64,000 bases of DNA. Source: Eunapius fragilis. Lineage: Eukaryota; Porifera; Demospongiae; Spongillida; Spongillidae. The translations under genes and the position numbers were made by a program. Within the stretch, counting starts at the first letter, position 1; each line of letters opens with the position of its first letter. The stretch lies in contig OY811979.1 of the NCBI GenBank assembly GCA_963681505.1, positions 58,501-122,500 on the forward strand. Reading direction: 5' to 3'. Under the pieces are notes generated by a model. It was not told the DNA's origin, ran no database searches, and was given only the letters and a program-made list of their open reading frames with translations. Positions 13,201 through 26,920 of this stretch are shown here, piece by piece.

Positions 13201-13998
13201 ATAGGATGCAGAAGTTTGTTCTTAGGCTTTTGTTTAAGGTTTGTTTGCTGGAGAGCTCTTGTTCCAATGTTTACATTATCCCATCTCCAATTGCAGCACC
13301 CCAACAATTCATTTCTGATGAGGATCCATGGCAACTACTCCTATGTCAGTGGCAACTACAAGCTAGCCCTCAGTTAGTATTGTGTAATTCTATCAGAACG
13401 TGTGTGCATTAATTTTCACACACACACATACACACACACCACAGGCCAATACGAACGAGCCTACAGGACTGATCCCGATAATTACCTACTGTGCCTCTGC
13501 ATATCACTGGTGTACCTTAGCCTGGCCAGTCAACGCCGCCACAGCCTGATAAAGAACACCAATGCACTCGTGGTACAGGCCATGGCGTTCCTCCACAAGT
13601 ACTACGTGCTCAGGGGACCGTGCCAGGAAACGCTGTACAACATAGGGAGAGCCTTTCACCAACTGGGTGAGGTCTTTCTTTTATACCTGCTTAATTAAAG
13701 TGGTTTGGCCGTATGCACACACACACACACACACACACAGGTCAGGTCCACATGGCATGCCAGTACTACAAACAGGTACTCGTGTGTGAACCACAATGCA
13801 GGGATGGCGAGGTGAGCCAATTTGGGCTGCCAATTCTAAGCATGTAGTATTTCTATTTGTCATTGCTATTTTTTTTTCCAGTTTAGCAAGGTTTATGATT
13901 TAAAATGTGAGGCAGCCTTCAATCTATCGCTTATCTACCAGAGCAGTGGTAACAGAGTCCTGGCCTACCAGGTCCTGAGACAATTCTGTGTTATCTGA
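5642..13998 (+). CDS. GTF3C3: General transcription factor IIIC subunit 3 (TFIIIC102, TPR protein)
   Basis: Subunit of TFIIIC, which binds A/B boxes of tRNA genes and recruits TFIIIB for RNA polymerase III. The acidic N-terminus (exon 5642-5845) is followed by a chain of TPR exons: GNANLRLARGDSSGAIDLCKEVI (near 6073), APHASEPYYALATLYEDTGD, LKRSDGDLWLKAGDLAIQLKD, RLEPKDVRLHWQQANLYCEI (to 6817), then after a 2.6-kb intron ILPSTSARDYVECSKEMAR, AINILSELYIHSKQY, LLFEIAEAYMDAGQYSKALP (near 11113), and the C-terminal segment MRIHGNYSYVSGNYKLAL, GQYERAYRTDPDNY, LRGPCQETLYNIGRAFHQLG. The last exon ends AAFNLSLIYQSSGN...RQFCVI-stop at 13996-13998. The C-terminal third is very close to human GTF3C3. Internal exon borders between 12400 and 13300 are approximate. 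Confidence 0.9.
6331..6495. repeat. (TTTG)n followed by a 15/31-bp tandem repeat
   Basis: About 11 TTTG units run straight into repeats of ccctcactggtaccctcctc type, inside one GTF3C3 intron. Confidence 0.8.
6811..8357. repeat. 40-bp minisatellite that includes the exon/intron junction of GTF3C3
   Basis: About 38 copies of a 40-bp unit (gtgaggaggtcactgtggag then gatgtgtgcatgtcattaca), some shortened to about 35 bp by loss of the gtgag. The first copy overlaps the true exon end (CATGTCATTACG|GTGAGG at 6817/6818), so the exon's last bases and the 5' splice site are repeated through the intron. Confidence 0.93.
8740..9312. repeat. 36-bp minisatellite, second array in the same GTF3C3 intron
   Basis: About 16 near-identical 36-bp units containing aatggtcaggcgtacatatg; the main variation is acatat/acgtat. 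Because 36 is divisible by 3 the array is open on both strands (12-residue periods), but it has no start or splice context and is judged non-coding. Confidence 0.93.
10118..10219. repeat. (GT)n microsatellite
   Basis: About 100 bp of nearly pure GT in a GTF3C3 intron, immediately 3' of the exon ending QEPPE. Confidence 0.9.
11715..11905. repeat. (GATGATGGTGAT)-type trinucleotide-derived repeat
   Basis: Imperfect gat/ggt triplet array in a GTF3C3 intron; it gives a poly-His reading on the minus strand that is not a gene. Confidence 0.8.
12040..12350. repeat. Pyrimidine minisatellite (cctcccacctct)n
   Basis: About 12-17-bp CT-rich units fill a GTF3C3 intron. The plus-strand SLPPLLPPTS reading is low-complexity noise. 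Confidence 0.85.
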
Positions 13999-14144
13999 AA
14001 TAACGGTACACTTTTAATTTCAAAACTTGATTGCAAATAACATGTTGAATGTTTTTCCATCTTTACCCATAAACTGTGCACCCCACCTACCCCACCCTTA
14101 CCCTGACGTTTTATATACCTGTAAAAAGGAACTTGATGCACATG

Positions 14145-15464
14145 TCATTCAGACTTCTCTTTCTCTGCCCGTGCTTTGTAAGATGCTACCATGCGCTTGA
14201 CCCCTTCTTCTGGTGTTGGCGGTGCACCAATCTCCAACACTTCCCAACTTTCTTTGCAATCAACTTTCTTCTCAGCCATGGTCATAAAGGAAACTACCCC
14301 CGGGGACATGTCGGGTCCTAGGGGGGCGAACTTCAGCCTCTGACCACAAAACACGTTCAGGCGAGCCATAGCGGACATAATCCACATAGGCATTGGAGAG
14401 ATTTTGAACCCCCACGCCGGCAGCGCGAAGAATTCTTTGAATGTCGACGGCTTTCCCGCCAGCGGGAACACCTTGCCGGCTACGCGACCGTCTCCCGCTA
14501 TTAGCTTCTCTTCAGCGCTAAGCAGCGCCCTTACCACGTAGTCAACGGGGACGAACGAGACGTTTTGCCCAGGCATGGGGAGGGAGGTGAATTTTCTCGC
14601 CAGCAGGGGCTCGTAGAGGCTGCTCCGTAGTCCGTAAACTTGCGATGGAGCCACGACGCACGTGCGCATGCCGCCCTTCCCGTTCGCTTCTATCACGGCG
14701 TTCTGTGTCGCAAGGAGAGCCTTGTAGAACGCTAAACTCTGCGGCTCCTTGGGTAAATCTTCTATCTCCATGCCGCAGAGGAACACGAAGGCTTTCACTC
14801 CCGCTTTCTCCGCAGCGAGAAGTGCGTTCTCCAAGCCAAGCTTGTTACCCCTCCATACATCGTCCACGGGCGTGTAGGCGTTCGGTATTACCGCCGCCGT
14901 CACTATCACTGTGTCCACGCCTCCCAGTGCGTTTACGAGACCGTCAAAGTCCAACAAGTCGACTTGGATACACGCGTCTACCGAAGGGTTGTCCCAACCC
15001 TTGTCGAAGTTTCTTCCGAGCAGATACACGAAGTGGCGCCCCCTGTTTACAAGTTCGTCCACGACGTGGGAGCCGATGAAACCCGTCCCGCCCAGCACGG
15101 CACACACCCGTTTCCCTTTGGTATCCTTGCTAGCCTCAATCACGGTCGACGGAGGCTTCAGCACTTTATAAGGCACGCGACCTTGCCGGTGACGCTTCAG
15201 GAGATCGCGAAGCTGAGCCCAGACCACGTACAGAGCCATCGACAGGAAGAAGGCAGTGAAGACGTAGCCTATTATCTGCGTGATGGGCGTGTTGATATTC
15301 TTCGCCTGGGAGCCATCCCAGTCCATCAGTTCGTTAATGTACGACGTTACGTTCTCATCGCGCGGGTCGGCTGCAGGACTGGAGGCGGGAGCTTCCATTG
15401 CTGTGGCAGGGCTGCAGGCCGGAGGAAGGGGTACGAGGATTTCCAATTGCGTCATGTATTGCAT
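14145..15464 (-). CDS. Membrane-anchored NAD(P)-binding SDR, 3-beta-HSD/epimerase-like
   Basis: Intronless reading frame of 439 residues. A single hydrophobic segment (IIGYVFTAFFLSMALYVVW, about residues 65-83) precedes a Rossmann fold with GGTGFIG near residue 124, an acidic beta-alpha-beta (QVDLLD) and VTAAVIPN. This architecture fits the extended SDR group that includes 3-beta-hydroxysteroid dehydrogenase and ERG26, which act on sterols at ER-type membranes. Where the catalytic YxxxK is expected the sequence reads LAFYKALLATQ: the lysine aligns but the position four before it is Leu, so activity may be lost or altered. The start could also be Met4 or a Met near residue 23. Its first ATG is 8 nt from that of MTF1 on the other strand. 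The exact substrate is unknown. Confidence 0.8.
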   Translation of the reverse strand: MQYMTQLEILVPLPPACSPATAMEAPASSPAADPRDENVTSYINELMDWDGSQAKNINTPITQIIGYVFTAFFLSMALYVVWAQLRDLLKRHRQGRVPYKVLKPPSTVIEASKDTKGKRVCAVLGGTGFIGSHVVDELVNRGRHFVYLLGRNFDKGWDNPSVDACIQVDLLDFDGLVNALGGVDTVIVTAAVIPNAYTPVDDVWRGNKLGLENALLAAEKAGVKAFVFLCGMEIEDLPKEPQSLAFYKALLATQNAVIEANGKGGMRTCVVAPSQVYGLRSSLYEPLLARKFTSLPMPGQNVSFVPVDYVVRALLSAEEKLIAGDGRVAGKVFPLAGKPSTFKEFFALPAWGFKISPMPMWIMSAMARLNVFCGQRLKFAPLGPDMSPGVVSFMTMAEKKVDCKESWEVLEIGAPPTPEEGVKRMVASYKARAEKEKSE

Positions 15465-15472
15465 AGATCACG

Positions 15473-17052
15473 ATGACAGTCGGGTCAAACTTAGTTGGCT
15501 CTTCCAGTTTGAGGGATTTGAGGTAAGGCACGAACGAAATGAGTTGCCAAAGGGTGGTCGAGGGTGTGTGATATGCTTTGGGACTATGGTGAGCGCCTAA
15601 TAGAACGTTTATAACTGGCCTCGCTTACACAGTCAATGCAAAGATGACGACAAGAGCGACCAGAGGAAATACGAATGCGTCTACGATGGCTGCGACCGAG
15701 CTTATACAACTATGGGTAACCTGAAGACCCACCTAAAGGCGCACGAGGGGAAATACCAGCATCACTGTGACTTCAGTGGGTGTGACAAGGCGTTCCTCTC
15801 CTCGTACAGCCTCAAGGTACACCGGCGGGTTCATACGGGAGAGAGGCCGTACTCGTGCTCGGAAGAGGGCTGCGACAAGGCTTTCAACACCCTGTACCGC
15901 CTCAACGCTCACAAGCGCGTCCACACGGGTAACACCTTCCCGTGTCAATACGACAGCTGCAGCAAACAATTCACCACGCGCAGCGACCTTCGGAAGCACG
16001 TGCGCAAGCACACCGGGGAACGTCCGTACCCGTGCACAGAGAACGGCTGCGGCAAAAGGTTCGCCGCCCCACACCACCTGAAGAACCACGTCCAGACCCA
16101 CACGAGCAAGACCAATGTATTGTGTGGTCAGGACGGCTGCGTCAGCACCTTTGTGTCTCGCGAGCAGTTGCAGGCCCATATTGCCGACGCGCACGCCAGA
16201 GCCACCCTGGACAGCCTCATGACCATCCAAGGCAAGGGTGTTCCGAGCGCGTCGGAGTGTCAGGAGCTGTTGAGTAGCTTTATGGCGGGAATGGAAGTAG
16301 GACCTAGTTACCTAGGCGACGCGTGCCCCACCAATGGAGGAACAGGCGTTAGGGGCGCCCCCAACGGTGCCGATATGTACGTGCCTGCTGTTCCCGGGCT
16401 GACGATGGAGGCCCTGCAAGCGTTAAGGACTATCCATCAGTGGACCGAAAGCGGTACCCTTCAAACGCTAATTGCAAGTGCCCAGGCCATCTCTAATGCC
16501 CAGTCTGTTTCCATCTCCGGTGCCCAGTCCGCTATCCCCAGCACACAGGTCATCTTTGGCGGCCATGTCACGTCATGCCCAACTAGTTGCGATACTGTTG
16601 GGCCCAGCCTGCCTGTCCCTACTAGTTCTGCTCTTAACGGTGAATTCAGGCAGCAGCAACAGCAGCAGACATCATGTGACCTCCTTGACAACTCATCCTT
16701 GCTACTCTGCGGCAACCCCCAGCTGCTCTCAGAGGCCTCCCCTTACGTGGGAGATGGTGGGCAAGCAGCAATTGACGTGGGATCTTTCCTTCACGAGCAG
16801 GTCCCCAGTCTACACAATGACTACCCTGGCGACCTACTTGAGCCTCTGTGGGAGGGTGACATCACTGTCATACCCCAGCAGGTCGATCAGGCTTGCCAGA
16901 CCGATATTCCCCAAGTGTCTGGTTGCTGCGAGGCTGACAGTGGGTGTGGTGGTAGTGGTGGTGGTGGGTGTGGCTCTGGTTGCTGTGGCGGTACAGGCTG
17001 TTGCAATTGCTGTACTTGCCAGGTAGCATGCTCATGTAAAAGCCCTCATTGA
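15473..17052 (+). CDS. MTF1: Metal-responsive transcription factor 1 (six C2H2 zinc fingers)
   Basis: Two exons, 15473-15522 and 15633-17052 (GTAAGG donor, TTACACAG acceptor, phases agree), give 489 residues. Six C2H2 fingers follow each other: YECVYDGCDRAYTTMGNLKT, YQHHC..., YSCSEEGC..., FPCQYDSC..., YPCTENGC..., VLCGQDGC.... Their order and linker/helix residues (FLSSYSLKVHRRVH, FNTLYRLNAHKRVH, FTTRSDLRKHVRKH, FAAPHHLKNHVQTH) match MTF-1 rather than generic ZNFs. MTF-1 senses zinc and binds metal response elements to induce metallothioneins and transporters. The middle is Ser/Thr/Gln-rich. The last about 43 residues hold 13 cysteines, in CC and CxC/CxxC arrangements; a cysteine cluster is known near the C-terminus of MTF-1 proteins. 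Confidence 0.92.
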
Positions 17053-17444
17053 TCATTTGTTTGTACCTTTGTGATACCCCCCCCTGTGTGTCCTATGAAA
17101 GAAATATTTGAACCTCTCAGAACAATATTGTGATGCATTAGTTGTGTGAAGTGTAAGATGGCTTATAGTAGTCTGGGTTGGTCAGTGTAATAGTACTCGC
17201 ACTGAGGTAATTGCACTAGTTGCAATATCAGCAGCTGCATCATCTCATTTTTAGTATGCAGCTCTGTGCTGCTGCCATAGCGCCTGAATGTAGCGATAAT
17301 GACTAAGCCTTACCTTGGTGAGGGAGGATGCTTGGGCTATTCTTGCAAGTTCCAGCTGGCTTGTTACCTGAGCTTTTATAATGCTTGTGTTCTGTATTGT
17401 TTACTTTTTATCTAGCTGATGTAATGTGAAAATATATATTGTAG
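17053..17444. other. MTF1 3' flank
   Basis: No coding exon seen. It probably holds the MTF1 3' UTR, ending at or before the transposon that begins at 17452. Confidence 0.5.
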
Positions 17445-18020
17445 CTGCGAGCTAGTCTCGGCCCCAGACCCAACGGACGCAGCTGCGGGATGATTACATT
17501 TTTATTTTTATTAAAGATAGTTATCGCACAGCAAAAAAAAAGACGCAAATCATATTAAGTGACCTGCCTTTTCATATCTGTACCAAAACTGCTATCAGTT
17601 TTGGTACAGATATGAAAAAAACAGATCACTTGTGGAATCAAAATATGATTTGCGTCTTTTTTTTTGCTGTGTCACTTATGTAAACCAAGCGAATACACAT
17701 CATGCATACAGTTAGAATGCATACATACATACATCAAAACCTATCTACAGAGTTATGGTGATGAATTGTCACCTTCTGGAGTGAGTATCCACCCTGTAAG
17801 AGATGGGCCCGAGCATTGGTTCGCACAGGCGGCCTGATAAATAAATAAACTATTGCAAATACATGTATAATAAGATTAAGCAAAACTAGTAGAAATTCGA
17901 CATGCTCAATGTCTACTCTCGCCCTGAAACATACCAGCGCGATCAAATGATTTAGCGCTCCCCCGGATGATTACATCACCCTATGCGTCAGTAGGGTCCG
18001 GGGCCGAGACTAGCTGCGAG
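17445..18020. mobile_element. Non-autonomous TIR DNA transposon with 7-bp target-site duplication
   Basis: Terminal inverted repeats CTAGTCTCGGCCCC (17452 on, and its complement ending at 18013) continue imperfectly for about 30 bp (GACCC, GACGCA). They are flanked by an exact direct repeat CTGCGAG at 17445-17451 and 18014-18020. The 562-bp body has no transposase frame, so the element would need a partner in trans. The superfamily is unresolved: a 7-bp duplication is unusual, and 8 bp (P or hAT type) is possible if the end is shifted. Confidence 0.85.
17527..17671. mobile_element. Hairpin MITE-like element nested in the TIR transposon
   Basis: Arms CACAGC-A9-GACGCAAATCATATT and the inverted copy near 17643-17671 enclose a second perfect palindrome, TTCATATCTGTACCAAAACTG / CAGTTTTGGTACAGATATGAA, around a 4-nt loop. 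The whole 145 bp folds on itself. No clear target duplication was found. Confidence 0.75.
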
Positions 18021-18277
18021 ATGGGGCCATAATAGATACTATTTCATCTATGACGGGACCGACTGAGTCTAATATCTTTGAACTACACACTTTCTTTTTA
18101 GGGTCTTCTTTTATTCACCATACCCGGTGTTTTTCAGATCGCTTTCCTCTCTCATTATACATTATTATGTGGCCGACCCAAATAAAATTATAAACCGAAC
18201 TGACCGGCGAGCCGTTTGCTGTCTATAATAAACGCATACACAACATTCCAAATTAAACATTCCGGCTACGCTTAAAC
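18021..18277. other. Spacer without recognised feature
   Basis: Between the transposon and the pentamer array; I see nothing coding. Confidence 0.5.
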
Positions 18278-18278
18278 T

Positions 18279-18805
18279 GAGGTGAGGTGAGGTGAGGTGA
18301 GGTAAGGTGAGGTGAGGTGAGGTGAGGTGAGGTAAGGTGAGGTAAGGTGAGGTGAGGTGAGGTGAGGTAAGGTGAGGTGTGAGGTAAGGTGAGGTGAGGT
18401 GAGGTGAGGTGAGGTGAGGTGAGGTAAGGTGAGGTGTGAGGTAAGGTGAGGTGAGGTGAGGTGAGGTGAGGTGAGGTGAGATGAGGTAAGGTGAGGTAAG
18501 GTGAGGTAAGGTGAGGTAAGGTGAGGTAAGGTGAGGTAAGGTGAGGCAAGGTGAAGCAAGGTGAGGTGAGGTGAGGTGAGGTGAGGTAAGGTGAGGTGAG
18601 GTGAGGTAAGGTGAGGTAAGGTGAGGTAAGGTGAGGTGAGGTGAGGTGAGGTGAGGTAAGGTGAGATGAGGTGAGATGAGGTAAGGTGAGGTAAGGTGAG
18701 GTAAGGTGAGGTAAGGTGAGGTAAGGTGAGGTAAGGTGAGGCAAGGTGAAGCAAGGTGAGGTGAGGTGAGGTGAGGTGAGGTGAGGTGAGGTGAGGTAAG
18801 GTAAG
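18279..18805. repeat. (GAGGT/AAGGT)n pentanucleotide satellite
   Basis: About 525 bp of GAGGT units interspersed with AAGGT and rare GAAGC/GAGAT variants, giving higher-order blocks of 10-30 bp that recur (for example the block around 18545 recurs near 18735). Minus-strand LTSPHL readings are artefacts. Confidence 0.95.
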
Positions 18806-19660
18806 TTTTATTAGCATACACACATAAGGAGACTTATTCGCATATACATGCTGTCCCTTTGTATAGAGACTCAATGATACAACGCCACTATACCGGCGCT
18901 ACGTATGGGAACTCGCAAAAAGGGAAATGTTATGGTTATATAATTAACGATAGTTGTGTCCAGGACATCACACAATTATATTTACGACCGAACTGACAAT
19001 ACCATGGCTAGCTGAGGCATTTATTTAAATGCTTGTTATAGGTATCAAAAAACATGCAGTCATGCATGGGCGAAAAAAAGCTTGGCTTTGAAGAAGGTAG
19101 TACATTAGCTCACACACCAAAACGAGAAGCGAATTGTGTGACGGAACGTGACATCATGCATATGCCTAATACTCGACAGTGGACATTTCTCAGTGTGAAT
19201 TCCTAATTCCTTATTATGGTACCATGCATGTCATCCGGCTCTCTAGCGAGCTGGATTACTTTTCACAACGGTTGTTTCTGGCCTTGGTAGGTCTCACATC
19301 AATAAACACTCATGCAAAATTAGTTCCTAAGCATAATTTTCACCTGCAAGATCGATGCTGACGCATCATGTATCACACCCCGAGTGTGTATGACCTAGTG
19401 AGTTGCTTGCTAACAGAGAAATTGAAGGTGTGCAATTTTTAAATTATTGGTGTAGCGTTCTGGCTCTTTGTCCTTATTATTAGAATTCCACATCAAAGGA
19501 ACAAAAATGCAACGCCTTTGGCCAACTGCACTACTCATGACCCGCCCTAACAAAGCACGTAACCTCGGCCCCAGGCTCGACCACCTTTTATAGTCTACGT
19601 CATCACCGCGACGACTCGATTCCGCGGCTCTTCACGAGAGCGGCGCTTCGTTTGCGAGCA
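18806..19660. other. Intergenic spacer
   Basis: AT-rich, no recognisable exon, RNA gene or repeat. The last 100-200 bp should contain the promoter of the ankyrin gene. Confidence 0.5.
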
Positions 19661-22600
19661 ATGAGTCTTTCGGAAAAACTTATAAGCGCCGCTAAGACAG
19701 GCGATACGAAAGAAGTGCGAAAGCTGCTGTCGCGAGGAGCGCTGTTCGCTAAGGACAAGGTAATCGTCAACCGCTTTAAAAATTTTTAGTTTAGTTTGCC
19801 GTCTTGTGCAGTTTGGAAACACGGCTCTGCATGAGGCCGCGTGGAACGGAAACTGCGATATAGTCAAATTGCTACTCAAGTCGTTCTGCTTCGTGGACAG
19901 TATCAATAGCACCGGATTCACGCCACTGCAGCTTGCTAGTCAGAACGGACACACGAAGGTCGTAAAGACTCTACTGAAGTGGCAGGCGGATCCCACCCTC
20001 CTGAATGAGGTGAGCTGACTTGTGTATCAGATATATGATACAGGTACTCACGTACTCATGTATTAGCATGGAGAAACAGCTTTGCATCTTGCTGCCAAGT
20101 ACGACCACGGAAGCGTTATAACTACTTTAGCCGCAGGGCCGAAGAAACTGGACGTAAACATACGCGGGAAGGTTAGCGCCGTTTCACTAGTACGAATATA
20201 TATACGTTAATTCCTACTGTATTACCTACAACAGGACGACAACACCGCACTTCACATAGCAGCAAAGCTGGGAAACGTGGAAAGTGTGAAGGCGTTGGTC
20301 AGCAAAGGAGCAAATCCATACGTCAGAAATGAAGTAAGATTTTGGCCGGACTAGTAGTGTTAAAAAATATACCTTTTTGTTTGTTTTTTGTTTTCGCAGA
20401 AAGGTGTATTGCCAGTAGAATACGCACAAAGCGGAGGGTTCAGTGACGTAGTTAAACTCTTGCAAAATGCCACCCAGGTACTATATGTTGTATGGTTAGG
20501 GTAATTTTATTTGGCGCCACCGCAACAGCGCTCATTAACCGAGGGGGGTGAACGGACGTTCGTGGGAGCGTGGGAGGGATGTCTGCGTGGGAAAAGTGAC
20601 TAGGGACAGCCGTTGTTTACATTGTCACTCTTCCTCTTCCTCGAATATGTACAGAAATTTAAGAACAGCGATTGCTTCATGCAATCTCCACAAGCCAGCG
20701 GACATGATGTAAGTGAACTACTGTATACAGACGTGGTTCGTGGTTAGTGCGAACTGGTACAATGTGTGGGAAGGGACATCAAAGGACATCAGCGTAGTAG
20801 TGTGTGGGTGATCTCGTTAATTTATTTAAATAGACTCTCAAGCCATTTGTACGAAGTTCCAGCGTTCCCAGCCCAGTGGTGATGAGAGTTAACAATAACG
20901 AAGGAGCCACCATTAAGTGAGTTTGCAGAGAAGATTGAGTAGAACTCATGGCAGTGCCTATTTCAGGAAGCACTCATACCCTCTTGACGTGCATCTCCAT
21001 GCAGAGGAGGTATGTAAAAAAAAAAAAACCTAACATGCTTCTTCCTGCTTTCTCTTCTTTATGCCTCACTGCATTCTTTTTTCGCAACTCCAATCATTTA
21101 TATCTCTTGTGAATTTTCCCTGTTCTTATTATACTGCTCACCTACACACACCTGCCCACACCTCTCTGCCCACCTACCCACACCTCTGTTCACCTAACCA
21201 ATTTCCCCTTCCTTTGTACCATCATAGAGGTACTCCTCCTCCCCATGTCCATCAGAGGCTGCGACCACACCTACCTCAAAGATCAGGAGTACTTCCCCCA
21301 ATATCGAACAGCTTCTCACCGAGATAGAACAGGAATGTCACGGCCCTGGCTACAAGTTCAAACTGCCATCAAGGAGCGGCTCCCTGAGCCCCCCGGGGGG
21401 CACGTCCAATGTCAGCACACCGCCGTGCCTACCGGCCAAAGTATTCCCCAAGTCAGCGAGGGAAGGGCACCACCCCACTGTCCCCAAAAACTACGACATC
21501 CTCGAACCACTAGTCCCTCCAGTGGAGAAGACGGTGCTGCAAGACAAGAATCTTTGTGAGGGAGGGGAGTGCATCGGGGGTCACCTGTACGAGAGCCTCT
21601 CACCAAGGTCACCTGCTGACAAGGACGGATATGTTTACATGGCATCCTTGAGCGAGATGTCGGACTTGAAGGGCAATGGGAGGACAAACGCTGATGTGAA
21701 ATCTACAGCTGGGGACTTGTAAGTGTCGGCAGGAGTGCAAGTAGGGTGGTGGGTGTTTGTGTGTCCTTCTAAGGTACTGCGTGTGTTATGTGTGTGTGTG
21801 TGTGTGTATATTTAAGGTCGGGATCTGCACGAGTGTGTACTCGTTTGATCCATTCTCCCCTTCAGAATCACGTCGACCCTCTTGAGGTCAAAAAACAGTG
21901 GCAGCTGCAAAGCACGTCCAAGACGAGGTAATCACACAGTCCACTGAAACAAAATGTTTATGGTGTGCTCCTCCCACATTTTCCATCCACTGTTGACATG
22001 CCCCACCCCTCCCAAACATCTCGTATACCTTTCTTCCTCTTCTCATGTCACCCCTACCGCCCACCTCCTCTAAACGAAGCAATAATATGCACGTCTCCTG
22101 TTCAACTTTGCACCAAGCATGAACCGTCTTCAAAGACCCCAACCAAGGGAATTCTTGCTCAGGTATGCACCTTGTACGGTTTCCAGGCACTGGTACCTAT
22201 GTGGTTCTGCCCACAATTACCTTAAAAGGAATGCTATTTAGGAGCCTCTGCTTTTGTTGCAGCGATGCTAACACAATTTACCTGTTTATCTCCAGCCCAC
22301 CACCCCTGATGCAGATGCCAAGACGCAGTTGGACCGGTACCTCCAAGAGGAGCTTGAAACCATGCGGCAGGCCTTCCAGATCAGGCTGGCCCAGCTCGAG
22401 AAGCGCTACCAGCGAAGGCTGGTCCTGGAACAGCAGAGAAACGGCACACACCACCCCCACCACAAGGCCACCACACCGCAACCCCAAAGCCGCACCAGCA
22501 CGCTACAGAGACGTAGGAGCTGGCACGGTACCCATTCTGATGAAGAGGAGGGCTCCAAGCCAAAGGCAGGCAGCGTATCTGCAGGCATGGGCAAAGAAGC

Positions 22601-23024
22601 TCTTAGTGGAGATGGTGACAATGACATAGATGGTCCTTTGGCTACAGCGGGTACAAGCAATGAGCTGGGTCCACCAAAGGTCAAAGGTGGACTGAAGGGA
22701 GGATCCAGCCAGTGGAGGGAAAGGTGCGGGGAAGAGTCACATGCTCCCAACCTGTCCCCCACGAGGACTCTGGAGGAGTGCAGTGGACTGAGCGAGGTTA
22801 CCAGGCAGGTGATCAACCAGCAGCTCCGAGAATACCACCTAAAAATGACCCAGCACTTCAATGAGAAGGCAGAGGCCAAGATAGCAGCCATAGAGCTCGA
22901 GTATCAGCAGCACCTGTGTGAAATCCAGAGGCAGTGCCTGACCCACTCTTCTCAGAGGATGGTGAGACTGGGGACCAGGATGAAGGACCTAGAGGGAACC
23001 CCACGTGCACAAACACTCGTATGA
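19661..23024 (+). CDS. ANKRD6: Ankyrin-repeat / coiled-coil protein, ANKRD6 (diversin)-like
   Basis: Starts MSLSEKLISAAKTGDTKEVR. Ankyrin exons are 19661-19759, 19812-20009, 20067-20171, 20235-20333 and 20400-20477, all phase 0 and 33, 66, 35, 33 and 26 codons long, so introns fall at repeat boundaries. Repeats read FGNTALHEAAWNGNCDIVKL, GFTPLQLASQNGHTKVVKTL, HGETALHLAAKYDHGSVI, DNTALHIAAKLGNVESVKAL. The opening LSE.L..AA and the order (including LLLKSFCFVD against human LLLTAFCSVH) resemble ANKRD6, a regulator of Wnt/planar polarity at centrosomes and Dishevelled. After a Ser/Pro-rich middle, a charged coiled coil (about 22320-22440; QLDRYLQEELETMRQAFQIR) and a second helical region (INQQLREYHLKMTQHFNEKA) follow; the stop is at 23022-23024. 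The orthology is my reading, not proven. Confidence 0.65.
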
Positions 23025-23284
23025 ACTACGCACCCCTTCAGGGCACCCCCTCCCCCCCTCAAATAACCCACAAAACTTGTTTTTTTTCAACCCAAATTTG
23101 TCTGGTACAAATTTATATAATCATGTACAGCTGCAATTTTTAACCTATTTTTTAAAACAACTTATTAATGTGCTTGTTATTGAAGTGAAGTTATATAAGC
23201 AAAGGGGCACTAATAAGAACATACACATGGCAGAGAAAAGAACAAGAACTGCATTATACTGTGGCCTTGGAACAGGAGAATTTG

Positions 23285-26763
<3,479 letters not shown>

Positions 26764-26920
26764 AACGTAGTTCCTCCTACCAAAAAGTTAAAAAAGTGTG
26801 GGAAAGGTGCACGTGTTTTCTCACCAATGATGTGAGAGCTGTCCTCTCTCGCACGTGACAATGTTTGTCAATTTGAATTTTGATAAAAGAAATTTCATGT
26901 AATCTATTTGTAAATAAACG
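26764..26920. promoter_or_regulatory. Shared divergent promoter region RBBP4 / CRYZL1
   Basis: 157 bp separate the two start codons, so promoter elements and both 5' UTRs must lie here or overlap the genes. No TATA box is obvious. Inferred from position only. Confidence 0.45.

Noticed and set aside
14645..15476. Plus-strand Arg/Pro-rich frames opposite the SDR
   Set aside because: Antisense shadows of a well-supported coding exon with a Rossmann motif on the other strand.
16472..17026. 184-codon frame overlapping MTF1 in another frame
   Set aside because: Shadow frame over the MTF1 exon; MTF1 is supported by six zinc fingers in frame.
17755..17835. Possible tRNA gene (ggttcgcac resembling a B box)
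   Set aside because: No matching acceptor stem, A box or anticodon arm could be drawn around it.
18165..18874. Long minus-strand LTSPHL frames
   Set aside because: Pure pentanucleotide repeat open in all three frames; no coding signature.
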